Shown piece by piece: positions 52,885-62,256 of a DNA stretch of 64,000 bases (its first letter is position 1; every line of letters begins with the position of its first letter). A model generated the notes under the pieces. The model saw nothing but the letters and a program-made list of their open reading frames with translations. It had not been told where the DNA came from and did not search any database. The DNA lies in assembly GCA_001769855.1 (NCBI GenBank), contig MEPP01000007.1:62001-126000 (forward strand), in the 5' to 3' direction. Source of the stretch: Bdellovibrionales bacterium GWA2_49_15. GTDB lineage: Bacteria > Bdellovibrionota > Bacteriovoracia > Bacteriovoracales > Bacteriovoracaceae. The position numbers were made by a program, and so were the translations under genes.

Positions 52885-53445
52885 TTAAGGCAAAATCGTA
52901 TGAGGCATCAGTTGAATAATTTTTCCGGCCTTTTCGGCACTGGTAACTTGGAATTTCTTGAGAATAAAGAGATCCTTGTGGTTAAAAGGCGAGCTATCGT
53001 CGGTAATAGAGGTATCTACTTTTCCCTGACCTTCGGGAATCGAACCATCTAAATTTCGAATGGCAATTTTCTCAATATAGGGAGAATGAACCACAATCAT
53101 GACATAGTTAAATTGCAGGGCCCCGATACGCGCCACCGCCGTGGCCGGAATGGAAACCAGCTCTCCTCCGCCATGAATCTCAAACGGACCTTCGATTTTC
53201 ATGACCTGACGAATGCGGGGACGAGACCCAGCAAGACCAAGCCCGGCCTCACGCCCGGAGACAAAAAATACGGTGGCGTAAAGTCCGCGATAAGTATCCA
53301 ATCCTTTGAGATGAAAGGTATTGATGCTTTCCAATGCCCCCCTACCCGTTACGATTCGGTCACCTGGTGCGGCGGAAACTTTTCCAACCAAGAGCAAGAG
53401 ACCGAGGGCCAGGAAACCAATTAAACTTTTAAGCTGAATCACCAT
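52885..53445 (-). CDS. Exported protein of unknown function
   Basis: 186 residues. Signal peptide MVIQLKSLIGFLALGLLLLV to SAA, then a beta-rich mature part (VKIEGPF-like strands, TAVARIGALQFNYVMIVVHS). GGAGAAAG before the ATG at 53445. Follows the larger exported protein at 53473 in the same direction with a 27-bp gap, so they are probably co-transcribed. No family recognised. Confidence 0.65.
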   Translation of the reverse strand: MVIQLKSLIGFLALGLLLLVGKVSAAPGDRIVTGRGALESINTFHLKGLDTYRGLYATVFFVSGREAGLGLAGSRPRIRQVMKIEGPFEIHGGGELVSIPATAVARIGALQFNYVMIVVHSPYIEKIAIRNLDGSIPEGQGKVDTSITDDSSPFNHKDLFILKKFQVTSAEKAGKIIQLMPHTILP

Positions 53446-53472
53446 ATGCTTTCTCCTTTCAAAATCACTTCA

Positions 53473-55152
53473 CTATTGAGTCAAACCAAGATCCATAAAA
53501 ATCACCAAATGTCCGTTGGGATCAATTCGGGTTAGCTTCGTCTGAATCGGAATACCACCGAGTTCTTTTGGCAGCGGCAGATCCTCACTCAGCACCATCC
53601 CGCTTACCGCCTTAGAGATGTCTTTCAACTTGTCCTTCATCTTTTTTCGCACGGTCTTTTTAAACAAACGGATAAACTTGCCATCAATATATCCGGATTC
53701 AACGTCGATACCTTTGACCAGCATGGGATTTTTTCCGTCGCTGGTACGGCTGAAATCCAACTCTAAATCCATTTTAATTTGGATAGGATTTCGTACGAAA
53801 ATCTTTTGCCAGCCAGTCACGGTATATTTGGTGTTAATAGTTAAAGTCGCCGGTTTATTGCTGGCACCTTTTCCCACCAACGTTAGCTTGGGTGCCGTGG
53901 TCAGCGCCAGCTTCTCACCTGTCTTGGTTTTCATATTGCTAAAATACTGTCGCCGCTGACCATATTGGAGCATGCGATTGATGAGTCCCTGATTTAAAGA
54001 TAAGGCCAAATCAAACTCGACCCCGCTGAAGCTGGTGACGGCCGGAGGGTTGCTGGCCACAAGCTCTGCCGGGATACTCAAGTCGTCTCGAAATTTTGGG
54101 TCGTAGACATAGCCATTAAGTCCGGCGTGCAACATCGGGCCTGGCAGGACCTCCACATTGCGCGGATAAATTCCCCAACGATAGTTCACGTCCTGTTTGC
54201 CAGCTTCAACTCCCACGGGCTCCATCTGGTTGATCTCCACATGACTCTTGGAGAGAAAGGCCGCGGCACGCTCGCGCGCTAGTGGGATTAAATTTTCATC
54301 CAAGGTTTTCTGAATGGTTTCACGCAACCCGGTCACTAATTTTGGCAACTGCTCGCGCAGTAGCTTTTCCACCTCACTGGCGCGCAAGAAAGCACGACGT
54401 CCATTGATGCGAATTTCCACCACCGGTAAAATCATGGGCGATCGAAACGATGTCTGCAATGGCACGGTAGCGATATTAGTTTTAATGTCTCCTAATCTCA
54501 AATCTATGCCGGCATTATCCATCACATAGGCCTGAGCATCCAAGCTGATTTCCAGAGGATTGTGGGTGCCATCGGCCAGTTCGAGATAAAAACCATCGAC
54601 TCCGATATCGCCCAGGAAAGCATGCTTCAGATCGCGGGCCCGAGCTTTATCCACATAGAGTCGAAGAGCGCGGGCCTTGAAATTGGCCTGCAAGCGAACG
54701 CCGGAGCGATTGGTTAACTCCTCAATGGTGTTCCCCAGAACTTTCACTCCGCCCTTTTCCCATTCACCGGTAATTTCGATTCCATCGGCGGTGACTTGAA
54801 ATTGATGCTCGTTTTTTATGGTGAAGCCACGAAAAAACTGGCGAAAGTAGGTGCGCACCTGTTTGGCGATGGCCTGCAATTTTGGATTTGGGACGAGCTG
54901 TTCAAAAGTCATGGGGTCCATGGTCTTTTCGATCTTCTCGAAAAAATATGAGTTAGAAGAAAAGCCGTTGGCCTCGAGTAATTTATCAAAATTATTTTCG
55001 ATCAAGTTGAGTCCACGGGGACCCACATAAATTCCTATGACATGGTTAATGTCCTGGCCTTCGATGACCGGTGCGCCCCAGCTCTGCGGCACCACCAGGA
55101 GCATCAGCAGGACACAAAGTAACAGACCTTTTTTGAAGAATCGTTCAATCAT
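53473..55152 (-). CDS. Large exported protein, possibly a TULIP/BPI-like lipid-binding fold
   Basis: About 559 residues from the ATG at 55152 (AAGGG at good distance; three more codons possible). Signal peptide ending VPQSWGA. The long alternating hydrophobic strands (GIDLRLGDIKTNIATVPLQT, VEIRINGRRAFLRASEVEKL) and absence of catalytic motifs recall TULIP/BPI lipid-binding proteins, but this is weak. Starts an apparent two-gene transcript with the protein at 52885. Confidence 0.55.
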   Translation of the reverse strand: MIERFFKKGLLLCVLLMLLVVPQSWGAPVIEGQDINHVIGIYVGPRGLNLIENNFDKLLEANGFSSNSYFFEKIEKTMDPMTFEQLVPNPKLQAIAKQVRTYFRQFFRGFTIKNEHQFQVTADGIEITGEWEKGGVKVLGNTIEELTNRSGVRLQANFKARALRLYVDKARARDLKHAFLGDIGVDGFYLELADGTHNPLEISLDAQAYVMDNAGIDLRLGDIKTNIATVPLQTSFRSPMILPVVEIRINGRRAFLRASEVEKLLREQLPKLVTGLRETIQKTLDENLIPLARERAAAFLSKSHVEINQMEPVGVEAGKQDVNYRWGIYPRNVEVLPGPMLHAGLNGYVYDPKFRDDLSIPAELVASNPPAVTSFSGVEFDLALSLNQGLINRMLQYGQRRQYFSNMKTKTGEKLALTTAPKLTLVGKGASNKPATLTINTKYTVTGWQKIFVRNPIQIKMDLELDFSRTSDGKNPMLVKGIDVESGYIDGKFIRLFKKTVRKKMKDKLKDISKAVSGMVLSEDLPLPKELGGIPIQTKLTRIDPNGHLVIFMDLGLTQ

Positions 55153-55283
55153 AGGCGTCATCCCTTAGAACACAATAATTCCGCCCTAGTGTAAGGGAGT
55201 TAGGAATTTTAACCACTGGTCCTATATATTTTATATTGTTCGCCAACACAGGCGGGGTAAGTTCGTGTTTTTAGAAAAAGAAA

Positions 55284-55300
55284 GGGGGACTTTCGCCCCC
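55284..55300 (-). terminator. Terminator after the exported protein at 55328
   Basis: On the minus strand GGGGG-CGAAAGT-CCCCC followed by TTTCTTTTT. Lies 28 bp after the stop codon of the gene at 55328-56050. Confidence 0.75.
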
Positions 55301-55327
55301 CTCAGTTCCAATTAATTTGAGAAAGCA

Positions 55328-56050
55328 CTACTCAACCTGGTTGATTGCCCCTCTTCCCGTCAAGTGATAGTTGTACGAGTTCCGGATATCACTCAGAACT
55401 GACTTTGCAATATAAGAAATTTTCAAGGTCAGACCGGCAACTGGATTTTCTCTCGACCCACGATTGGTGATGGCCACCACTTCGCTCTTGGCACTGAAAT
55501 CAAATCCCCATGAAACTTTCACGTTATTGGCGGTTACGCTGGCACCAGAGATATAGGCACCCTTGCCATTAAACTGGCCACCGGGCTGGAAAGAAATGGA
55601 ATAGGTAAAGGCGATCACTTCCATGCCATAAAAGTTTTTATAAGTGACTCGATAACCAATGGCCTTCGGCGCATCCCAGTTACTCAAATCATAAAGGGAA
55701 CCATCTTGTCCTGCTTCCCGAGGAAGAACATGGACGACGGGCAGATTGGTATTTACGACTGGGCGCCCGGCCTCGATAATGGGCCAGATCTTTTTTCCTA
55801 GGGCGATCAGCTGATCCACCACCATGATGACTTCGCCTAGATTTTTGTCCCCTGCACCTGTCGGTGCCAGATATTGATCGGCCACTTCATAGGCCGCCAC
55901 ATCTTTTTCAACTTCAACGCTGGCGATTTTGAAATAGTCGTCGCCCATAAGCGCGCCGTCTTGTGCTGTCCCCACAGCAGCAAAAGAACTCCCCAGACTC
56001 AACAACCCAACCAATGAAACCGACACGAAAGACATTCTCAGTTTACACAT
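55328..56050 (-). CDS. Exported protein of unknown function
   Basis: About 240 residues from the ATG at 56050, chosen because GGGAGG lies 6 bp upstream; the open frame extends 23 codons further. Signal peptide MCKLRMSFVSVSLVGLLSLG to SSFA. The mature part contains strand-like segments (AIGYRVTYKNFYGMEVIAFT, VKVSWGFDFSAKSEVVAIT). No recognised family. Ends before a good terminator. Confidence 0.65.
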   Translation of the reverse strand: MCKLRMSFVSVSLVGLLSLGSSFAAVGTAQDGALMGDDYFKIASVEVEKDVAAYEVADQYLAPTGAGDKNLGEVIMVVDQLIALGKKIWPIIEAGRPVVNTNLPVVHVLPREAGQDGSLYDLSNWDAPKAIGYRVTYKNFYGMEVIAFTYSISFQPGGQFNGKGAYISGASVTANNVKVSWGFDFSAKSEVVAITNRGSRENPVAGLTLKISYIAKSVLSDIRNSYNYHLTGRGAINQVE

Positions 56051-56253
56051 AAGTCCTCCCCCAAAAGGTCTGCTACGGCAATTCGCCGCGAACAGGTTTG
56101 AATGGAGGGGTGATAACAAAAGAAGGTCGAAAGGGCCTAATATATAAGTTTTACAAACTCTTACCTGTAATTCCTACACGTTCTTACAGCAAAACCGTGT
56201 ATTTTTTTCACAGTCGAGAAAGGGGAACTTGCAAAAGCGCTAAAAAATAAAAA

Positions 56254-56271
56254 GGCCCCATCCATGGGGCC
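56254..56271 (-). terminator. Terminator after the compact subtilase gene
   Basis: GGCCCCA-TCCA-TGGGGCC perfect stem; on the minus strand followed by TTTTTATTTTTT (56241-56253). 41 bp after the stop codon at 56312. Confidence 0.85.
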
Positions 56272-56311
56272 AAAAACAAAATCCTTTTGTCATTATGTTA
56301 GACTGTAAATA

Positions 56312-57667
56312 TTAGAATTTAAAGGGCGAAGGTAGGGGCAGTACAAATTCTCCACCGGCCTCATCCATAGAACCAACGGCCTTGTCCAAATCCGATACCT
56401 GATCTTGAATCTCTTCTCTGGCCTGGCCAAGGGCCCTTTGCATAGGAAGGGTCAAGGACAACTCAGCGGCGCGCACGGCACGTCTCTCATTAACTACGCC
56501 TTCGCTCAACACTTTGCCTTTTAGGAAATCTTTTACGTCAACTGTTTTGAGGATGATGCTCTTGATTTCAGTGGCGGCCAAAAGCTTGTTGGCATCCTTG
56601 ATTCGGGCGGCAATGTTGGTTACATAGGGAGCGGCCTGGCTGGTTCCACTTACCTGAAGATACTGGTTGCCCGGAACGGAAGACTCGATGGCCACGCCCG
56701 GAGCGGCGACGTCAACCATTTTGGCCCCGTAGTTAGAGAATGAAGCCAGCTTCCCAAAACCTAAAGTCGCGGCAACGGAAATAGTGTTGCTGGCGCGAAT
56801 ATTGGTTGGGCTGGAAGGAAATTTGTCGTTGTCTGAGCCTTCATTTCCTGCAGCGAAGACAAACAAGGTATTAGGTGCCGCCATAACCATGTGGGCGCCT
56901 TCTTGGATCAAGGTGTTCATAAAGTGAATGGCCAAGCTATGGGCCTCATCTTCAGTGGGCTCTCGCCTCATAATAGTCTTAAACAGCAGTCCTACGATCA
57001 TGCGCGCCTGCTCATAGCCGGTTCCGAAAGAACCATTGGCCACGTCGGCCTTATGTCCGTCGACATAAACGGCGATTTCCTGGAGCAGTTTCATCTGTTG
57101 CTTTGCCAAGGTTCCAAGGCCGGCCTTAATCAGGGTGATCCCGATGTCATTGCCCAATTCACCTTTATCTTTCATACCAGGAAGGGCGACTTCGGTGGGA
57201 ATCAATTTCACGCCCAGGATTTTGGCATCGTCAGCGTCTTTGGCGGCGATCCCCGAAACGTGGGTTCCATGCATAAAGTTACCGTAGGTCGAAAGAGTTT
57301 TCACAAATTCCGCATCTTCGATTTTGGCGCGCATCCAGGCAATTTCTTCGGGGGTGGCGGCACCCAACAAAGTTTTGGACTGCACTTCAAAGAATTTTCG
57401 AACGTCCGCGGTTAGTAGCGGCAAATATTTATAATCGATCAGGAGGTTGTTGCCTTCGGCAAAGTTCCATCCATTGACGTCGTCTTGGTAACCGTTGCGA
57501 TCTTCATCTCTCTGGTTATTAGCGACTTCGACAGCATTAACCCAGGCCTTGGGATAGATATCTTTGTGAAGCATGTCAGTCCCCGAATCAATAATGGCAA
57601 CAACGGAAGCCAATACTGGGGCGGCCAAAGACAACGCCAAAAAAACCATACATAGTTTCAATTTCAT
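56312..57667 (-). CDS. Exported subtilase (S8) without an N-terminal prodomain
   Basis: 451 residues. Signal peptide MKLKLCMVFLALSLAAPVLA is followed at once by the catalytic Asp27 (VVAIIDSGTD), so there is no I9-type prodomain. His133 (FMHGTHVSG) and Ser343 (SGTSQAAPY) complete the triad; the oxyanion Asn region is FVFAAGNEGSD. An insertion of about 60 residues lies between Asp and His. The C-terminal ~65 residues are helical. GGAGGAG upstream of the ATG. How it avoids premature folding or activity in the cell is unclear. Confidence 0.88.
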   Translation of the reverse strand: MKLKLCMVFLALSLAAPVLASVVAIIDSGTDMLHKDIYPKAWVNAVEVANNQRDEDRNGYQDDVNGWNFAEGNNLLIDYKYLPLLTADVRKFFEVQSKTLLGAATPEEIAWMRAKIEDAEFVKTLSTYGNFMHGTHVSGIAAKDADDAKILGVKLIPTEVALPGMKDKGELGNDIGITLIKAGLGTLAKQQMKLLQEIAVYVDGHKADVANGSFGTGYEQARMIVGLLFKTIMRREPTEDEAHSLAIHFMNTLIQEGAHMVMAAPNTLFVFAAGNEGSDNDKFPSSPTNIRASNTISVAATLGFGKLASFSNYGAKMVDVAAPGVAIESSVPGNQYLQVSGTSQAAPYVTNIAARIKDANKLLAATEIKSIILKTVDVKDFLKGKVLSEGVVNERRAVRAAELSLTLPMQRALGQAREEIQDQVSDLDKAVGSMDEAGGEFVLPLPSPFKF

Positions 57668-57794
57668 GAAAATCTCCTCCGAGAAAAGTTGAGATCAAGT
57701 CCTTTTAAAGCTAGAGTATTTTTGCGAGTGTGTCAGGGCCTGTCAAACGCAAGAATCTGTCTTTTACTATCATCCACGTCAGAGGAGAACGGCG

Positions 57795-58805
57795 ATGGCG
57801 AAAACCAAAATCTATGTGACAAGAATTATCCACGCTGATGCTTTGGAACTCCTCCACAGAGAGGCACAACAGCAATCCTGGGAGGTCAAAGTCTGGCCCC
57901 ATCCCCTGCCACCGTCGACGGAAGAGCTGGTGCGAGAGGCGGCCGGCGCCCAAGCATTGCTCACGATGATTACGGATAAAATCGACCAGTCCACCCTGGA
58001 CGGCCTGCCAGCACTCCAGGTGATCGCCAACCACGCCGTGGGAGTGGATAATATTGATCTCAAGGCCGCTCAGACACGAGGCATCGCGGTGGGGAACACT
58101 CCCGATGTTTTAACCGCCGCCACCGCCGAGCTGGGGCTGCTGCTCACCATGGCGCTCTTACGCAATTTACCGGCCGCCACTCTCAAGGCCAAAACCAATC
58201 AGTGGCGGACCTGGGCACCTCTCATGGATCTCACAGTTCAGCTGGGCGGGATGAGTTCCTCCGATAAACCTCCCCTATTTGGCATCTATGGCATGGGCCG
58301 AATTGGCCAAAGCCTGGCCCGTATGCTGTCCGCCGGACTGGAGGCCAAGGTCGCCTATACAAATAAACACGGTCCTCTCTCAAATTTGAGCTTTCCCGCC
58401 ACCTGGCTTTCCAGTGAGGAGATACTCGCCAAGGCCGATGTTCTTATTGTCACCTGCCCCTCGAATGCAGAAACCAAGGGGCTTTTTAACGAAGACACTC
58501 TGAAGAAACTCAAAGCGGGTTCCTACTTTATCAATATCTCTCGGGGTGACCTCCACGACGAGGATGCTCTCTGTCGCTTGCTCGATACGCAACATCTGGC
58601 CGGAGTCGCCCTGGATGTCACCAACCCCGAACCGGCCACTTTGGGAAGAAATCCCATTCTCTCCCATCCCCGAGCCATCATCACGCCTCATATTGGATCG
58701 GCCACCACCAACGCTCGTCGTCATATGGGCCTCTTGGCGGTGGAAAACCTGATAAACTATTTGAAATCCAAGCCAATGCCCTCTCAGGTGAATTTCCCAA
58801 CCTAA
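57795..58805 (+). CDS. D-isomer-specific 2-hydroxyacid dehydrogenase
   Basis: 336 residues. NAD(P) motif GIYGMGRIGQSLAR, substrate Arg in NISRGDLHDEDAL, Glu in ALDVTNPEP and catalytic His in IITPHIGSAT. The family reduces 2-oxo acids such as glyoxylate, hydroxypyruvate or phenylpyruvate; the substrate is not fixed here. No signal peptide. It diverges from the compact subtilase and has no clear operon partner; the lipoprotein gene follows after 69 bp. Confidence 0.88.
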   Translation: MAKTKIYVTRIIHADALELLHREAQQQSWEVKVWPHPLPPSTEELVREAAGAQALLTMITDKIDQSTLDGLPALQVIANHAVGVDNIDLKAAQTRGIAVGNTPDVLTAATAELGLLLTMALLRNLPAATLKAKTNQWRTWAPLMDLTVQLGGMSSSDKPPLFGIYGMGRIGQSLARMLSAGLEAKVAYTNKHGPLSNLSFPATWLSSEEILAKADVLIVTCPSNAETKGLFNEDTLKKLKAGSYFINISRGDLHDEDALCRLLDTQHLAGVALDVTNPEPATLGRNPILSHPRAIITPHIGSATTNARRHMGLLAVENLINYLKSKPMPSQVNFPT

Positions 58806-58874
58806 ACTCTGGACATTGCGCACAGGCCTTTGATAAATACCCGGCACTCAATATTTTAATTTTAGGGGGAGAAC

Positions 58875-59465
58875 ATGAAACTCTTAAGTGCGCTTATTTT
58901 CCTTGGCCTGTTCACAGGCTGTCTTCGCGTCAATGGAACCATGAATGTCAAAGAACATCTCATTTACAAAAATAACGCCCGCACGCAGGTGTTATTGGCC
59001 GGTGAGTATCAGGCCCGCGCCACGGTTAAAGGCCAGGATAAAATTGTCATTTATCTCAATAATGATTTTGAAAAGAAGCAGATCACTTTAAAGTTTCCGG
59101 AAGGCACCGTTCTCCCACGCAGTAACGGCGATTTTTCTGTTTCCAGCGCTCAGCTCAATCAACCTTTCGCCGTGGCCGGAAAATTGCTGAATGAAGTTCA
59201 AAATGGCGACGTCATCGAGGCCCAAGAGACTTGCCGAATCTACGAAGGCACAGAATGTGACACCTTCGCCTACGGCCCGTCCTATCCCAATCGTTGTCAC
59301 CCGGTTTATGTGACTGGCGAGCGCGATGTAAAATTCCGCACAGTCACCACCGTTAAAACCTTATCTTTCTCTGTCACACAGGAAGGACAGAACAAGGCCA
59401 ACTTCAGTGGTAAAAATGTCGATGCGGCAAAAGAGTATCTCTTTATTGGTCCGTGCATGCTGTAA
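58875..59465 (+). CDS. Lipoprotein of unknown function
   Basis: 196 residues. MKLLSALIFLGLFTGCLRVN is a lipoprotein signal with Cys16. The mature part is beta-rich (KDKIVIYLNNDFEKKQITL type strands, FRTVTTVKTLSFSVTQ) with four cysteines (QETCRIYEGTECDT, RCHPVY, GPCML), likely disulfide-linked. GGGGGAG before the ATG. No recognised family. Confidence 0.7.
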   Translation: MKLLSALIFLGLFTGCLRVNGTMNVKEHLIYKNNARTQVLLAGEYQARATVKGQDKIVIYLNNDFEKKQITLKFPEGTVLPRSNGDFSVSSAQLNQPFAVAGKLLNEVQNGDVIEAQETCRIYEGTECDTFAYGPSYPNRCHPVYVTGERDVKFRTVTTVKTLSFSVTQEGQNKANFSGKNVDAAKEYLFIGPCML

Positions 59466-59493
59466 GAGTTCTTTTAGAAAAGACAATTTGCGG

Positions 59494-59518
59494 AAAGCCT
59501 CATTTATTTGAGGCCTTT
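59494..59518. terminator. Terminator-like hairpin between convergent genes
   Basis: AAAGCCTCA-N6-TGAGGCCTTT with one bulged C, followed by CTATTTTG. It lies at the end of the lipoprotein gene and overlaps the last codons of the convergent subtilase. Confidence 0.6.
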
Positions 59519-61047
59519 CTATTTTGGCGCACTTTCTGTGCGAAAAACACCATCATCAAACCAAGCATTAAGGACATGGCAAATGGGCCACCGCTGCCGC
59601 CGCTTGGGCCACCCGTTAAGTCAATCTGGCCGCAACCACCACCGCCATCGGAGTTTGAAACCTGATAGGTTTGCGAGGTTCCGTCATTCGGTAAGGTGGC
59701 GGTAAAATTATCTTTCCCCGCCGGGGTGGTAATCCCTGCCAAGGAGACAGCTTCAAAGGCATTCATCAGGCCGGCGCCGCAGACGCCGCTTTCGCAGCCA
59801 TAGCTCAGGGGCATGGAGTCCGCTGTTTGTTTTAAAATATCAATCACCTGAGAGGGCACCAGGTTGGGATTAATGGCGTAGATAAGCGAGACCACACCGG
59901 CAACGTGAGGGGTGGCCATGCTGGTCCCCGACATGGATTTGTAGGCGGCACCGGTCGAATATGTGGAACCATAATCCGAGGTACTTAAAATTCCCTGCCA
60001 TGAATCCCCACCCGGCGCCATCACGTCAATTCGGGTGCCATAGTTGGAATAGTAGGCCTTGCCGCCTTGAGCGTTGCTGGCCCCAACCGTCACAACACCG
60101 TTGCAGTTGGCGGGTGTAAAGTTTTGGTAGTCAATATTGGCACCACTATTTCCAGAGGCCACCACCAGCAAGACCCCTCGGGCCCGCACTTCATTGATGG
60201 CCTCCTGCATGGCCCGGGTACAGGTTCCAGGGGCCCCGAGACTCAAGTTCACCACTTTGGCGGGATTGGGGTTGCCCGGCACTCCTGCCACGGCAAGTCC
60301 GGCGGCCCAGCGAATTCCGTCGACGATATCAGAGGTATATCCACCGCATTTTCCCAGCACGCGAACGGGTACGATTCGGGAGCCGGGGTTGACGCCGGCC
60401 ACTCCCACTCCGTTATTGGTCAGAGCGCCCACGGTGCCGGCCACATGTGTACCATGCCAAGTGGAGTTGCTGGCGCGACCTGCATAGCAAACATCTCCGG
60501 GAGCGATCCAATCGCCCGGATCAGTGGGATCACTATCCCGACCATTGCCATCATTGCCCATCGCCGCCTCACTCACCATATCTATACCGGGCAAGGTTTT
60601 CGAGAGTAAGTCGGGATGAGGCAGGATGCCGGTATCGACAACCGCGACATTAATGGCATTTTGCCCTTGCGTCACGGTCCATGCTTGGGGAAGAGAAATA
60701 CCACTGGTGGTATCAGTATACTGCCATTGAGAGGTATAGAGAGGATCGTTGGGATCTCCGAAGGCTTCGGCCACCACCTGCATGAGGCCATCTTTTTCGA
60801 TGTACGCCACCTCGGGGTCCGACATCTTTTTGGCCACCGCGAGCACACTGGTGAGCACCTCGGAACTTTGCCTTTTTTCCACTGTGAAAACCCGGCCCGC
60901 GGCACTGTGCTCAAATCCTTTAAGCACAGTGCTTGTCAGCTTCGATTTATAGGCCACGATCCATCTCGAAGGTGCCGCAGCGAAGGCGTTGGCGGCAGTG
61001 AAGGCAAATAAGAAAACGAAGAAATAATATCCATTTTTGTTTCGCAC
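59500..61047 (-). CDS. Exported subtilase (S8) with Gly/Cys-rich C-terminal membrane anchor
   Basis: 515 residues. Signal peptide about 1-24, an I9-like prodomain (RWIVAYKSKLTSTVLKGF to VAYIEKDG), then Asp138 (VVDTGILPHPD), His198 (WHGTHVAG) and Ser376 (SGTSMATPH). The C-terminus has the three parts of CTERM sorting signals: Gly-rich motif (SDGGGGCGQIDLTGG), one membrane helix (FAMSLMLGLMMVFFA) and a basic tail (QKVRQNRK). It may be cut by a rhombosortase-like enzyme such as the rhomboid at 19758; that link is inference. Confidence 0.88.
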   Translation of the reverse strand: MRNKNGYYFFVFLFAFTAANAFAAAPSRWIVAYKSKLTSTVLKGFEHSAAGRVFTVEKRQSSEVLTSVLAVAKKMSDPEVAYIEKDGLMQVVAEAFGDPNDPLYTSQWQYTDTTSGISLPQAWTVTQGQNAINVAVVDTGILPHPDLLSKTLPGIDMVSEAAMGNDGNGRDSDPTDPGDWIAPGDVCYAGRASNSTWHGTHVAGTVGALTNNGVGVAGVNPGSRIVPVRVLGKCGGYTSDIVDGIRWAAGLAVAGVPGNPNPAKVVNLSLGAPGTCTRAMQEAINEVRARGVLLVVASGNSGANIDYQNFTPANCNGVVTVGASNAQGGKAYYSNYGTRIDVMAPGGDSWQGILSTSDYGSTYSTGAAYKSMSGTSMATPHVAGVVSLIYAINPNLVPSQVIDILKQTADSMPLSYGCESGVCGAGLMNAFEAVSLAGITTPAGKDNFTATLPNDGTSQTYQVSNSDGGGGCGQIDLTGGPSGGSGGPFAMSLMLGLMMVFFAQKVRQNRKASNK

Positions 61048-61214
61048 CTAATCTTCCTTGATAAGGTCCAACTCATATTCTTAACGATTGCAGGAGGTAT
61101 GCCAGACCGGCAAAAGATGACGCAGCGTCAATACGGGGAGTTAAGCAGAATTCAGATATACCCGAGTATTTCAGGAGGTTACAAAAGGGTACTGAAGGGC
61201 AATTTTGGGCAATA

Positions 61215-61243
61215 AAAAGGCCCCACTTACGGGGGGCCTTCTA
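61215..61243. terminator. Bidirectional terminator
   Basis: AGGCCCC/GGGGCCT stem with an 8-9 base loop; T-rich runs follow on both sides (TTTTTATT on the minus strand after the trypsin gene; CTATTTTTT on the plus strand). Confidence 0.75.
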
Positions 61244-61270
61244 TTTTTTCGAGACTTTTTATTTAAAAAG

Positions 61271-62161
61271 CTATTCTTCGTCCAAGGCCGATTGGATGAG
61301 GGCCTTAACATTTGTAATGCGCGTCACATCTTCTCCGCGACATCCTTCATTTGTACACTGCTGAGGAACACGGCAACCTTGTTGATAATCGTAAACGTAG
61401 TCATTTTCACCACGAACCAGAATTCCTTCTACAGAACCAGTCTGGGCATCAAAAACGGCCGATCCACTATTGCCACCAAAGGTGTCGAGATTGGCCACAA
61501 AGTAATAACCATTTTCATTAGAACGAACGTTGGCCCCGGCGGCAACTTTTGTGGGAAGACCTGTGGGGTGTCCGATGACCACGATTGGATGATTGGTTGC
61601 AATTTTCCCTTCTGTTCTATACTTGAGAGGCTCGCGATCAGTCACGGCCCTTTCAAGACGAATGAGGGAGAAGTCATTTAAGGTGGCACGGTCCAAAGTT
61701 TGAGAAATCACTTTTTTACATTTGTAAACGGCGGACTTGGAAACGCTGAACTCTGACTTATCAGGAGTCGTTAGGTTATAGTCGAAAACCCAAGCGTAAG
61801 CATCACAATCAGCTTGCGTTTTAATACAGTGACCGGCAGTGACCAGAAGGTCTTTTCCTACCAAGAAACCGCTACACATCGCTGCGGTAATTTGCTGGGA
61901 AAATTTGGCTGAGGCGCAAATTCCACGCTGCTCAAGAGTTTCGCCGGTAATCACGACGTTTTCGCCTGCTTCGGTCAGACTCGATCTTTCGATCATGGCC
62001 GCAGTAGAACGGGCAATATCAATAAAGAGTGGATTGGTTGTTTCAAAAATGTCCAAACGGTCATCATCACCGTAGACAACTTTATCGACCGCTCCTGCAT
62101 TACCAAATGCAGTAAAGGCCAACACCAAAAAACTCAAACCTAACATTCGCAATTCTGTCAT
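61271..62161 (-). CDS. Exported trypsin-like (S1) serine protease
   Basis: About 296 residues from the ATG at 62161 (AAGGA upstream; the open frame extends further). Signal peptide MTELRMLGLSFLVLAFTAF to GNAGA. Triad His111 (VTAGHC), Asp163 (LNDFSL) and Ser232 (GGNSGSA). It is a paralogue of the trypsin-ankyrin protein at 24725, with the same YGDDDRLD-type N-terminal segment, but it ends after the protease domain. Terminator at 61215. Confidence 0.87.
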   Translation of the reverse strand: MTELRMLGLSFLVLAFTAFGNAGAVDKVVYGDDDRLDIFETTNPLFIDIARSTAAMIERSSLTEAGENVVITGETLEQRGICASAKFSQQITAAMCSGFLVGKDLLVTAGHCIKTQADCDAYAWVFDYNLTTPDKSEFSVSKSAVYKCKKVISQTLDRATLNDFSLIRLERAVTDREPLKYRTEGKIATNHPIVVIGHPTGLPTKVAAGANVRSNENGYYFVANLDTFGGNSGSAVFDAQTGSVEGILVRGENDYVYDYQQGCRVPQQCTNEGCRGEDVTRITNVKALIQSALDEE

Positions 62162-62256
62162 AAAACCATCCTTGTAAAGGCATCCAGTGGAAAGTGACAC
62201 GGAATTAAAGCAGAACATCTCTTCCTATAACAACTGACAATTTCTTACATTATTAA

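Noticed and set aside
60067-60609. 180-codon reading frame antisense to the subtilase at 59500
   Set aside because: Mirrors conserved subtilase codons; Gly/His-rich composition is typical of antisense shadows.
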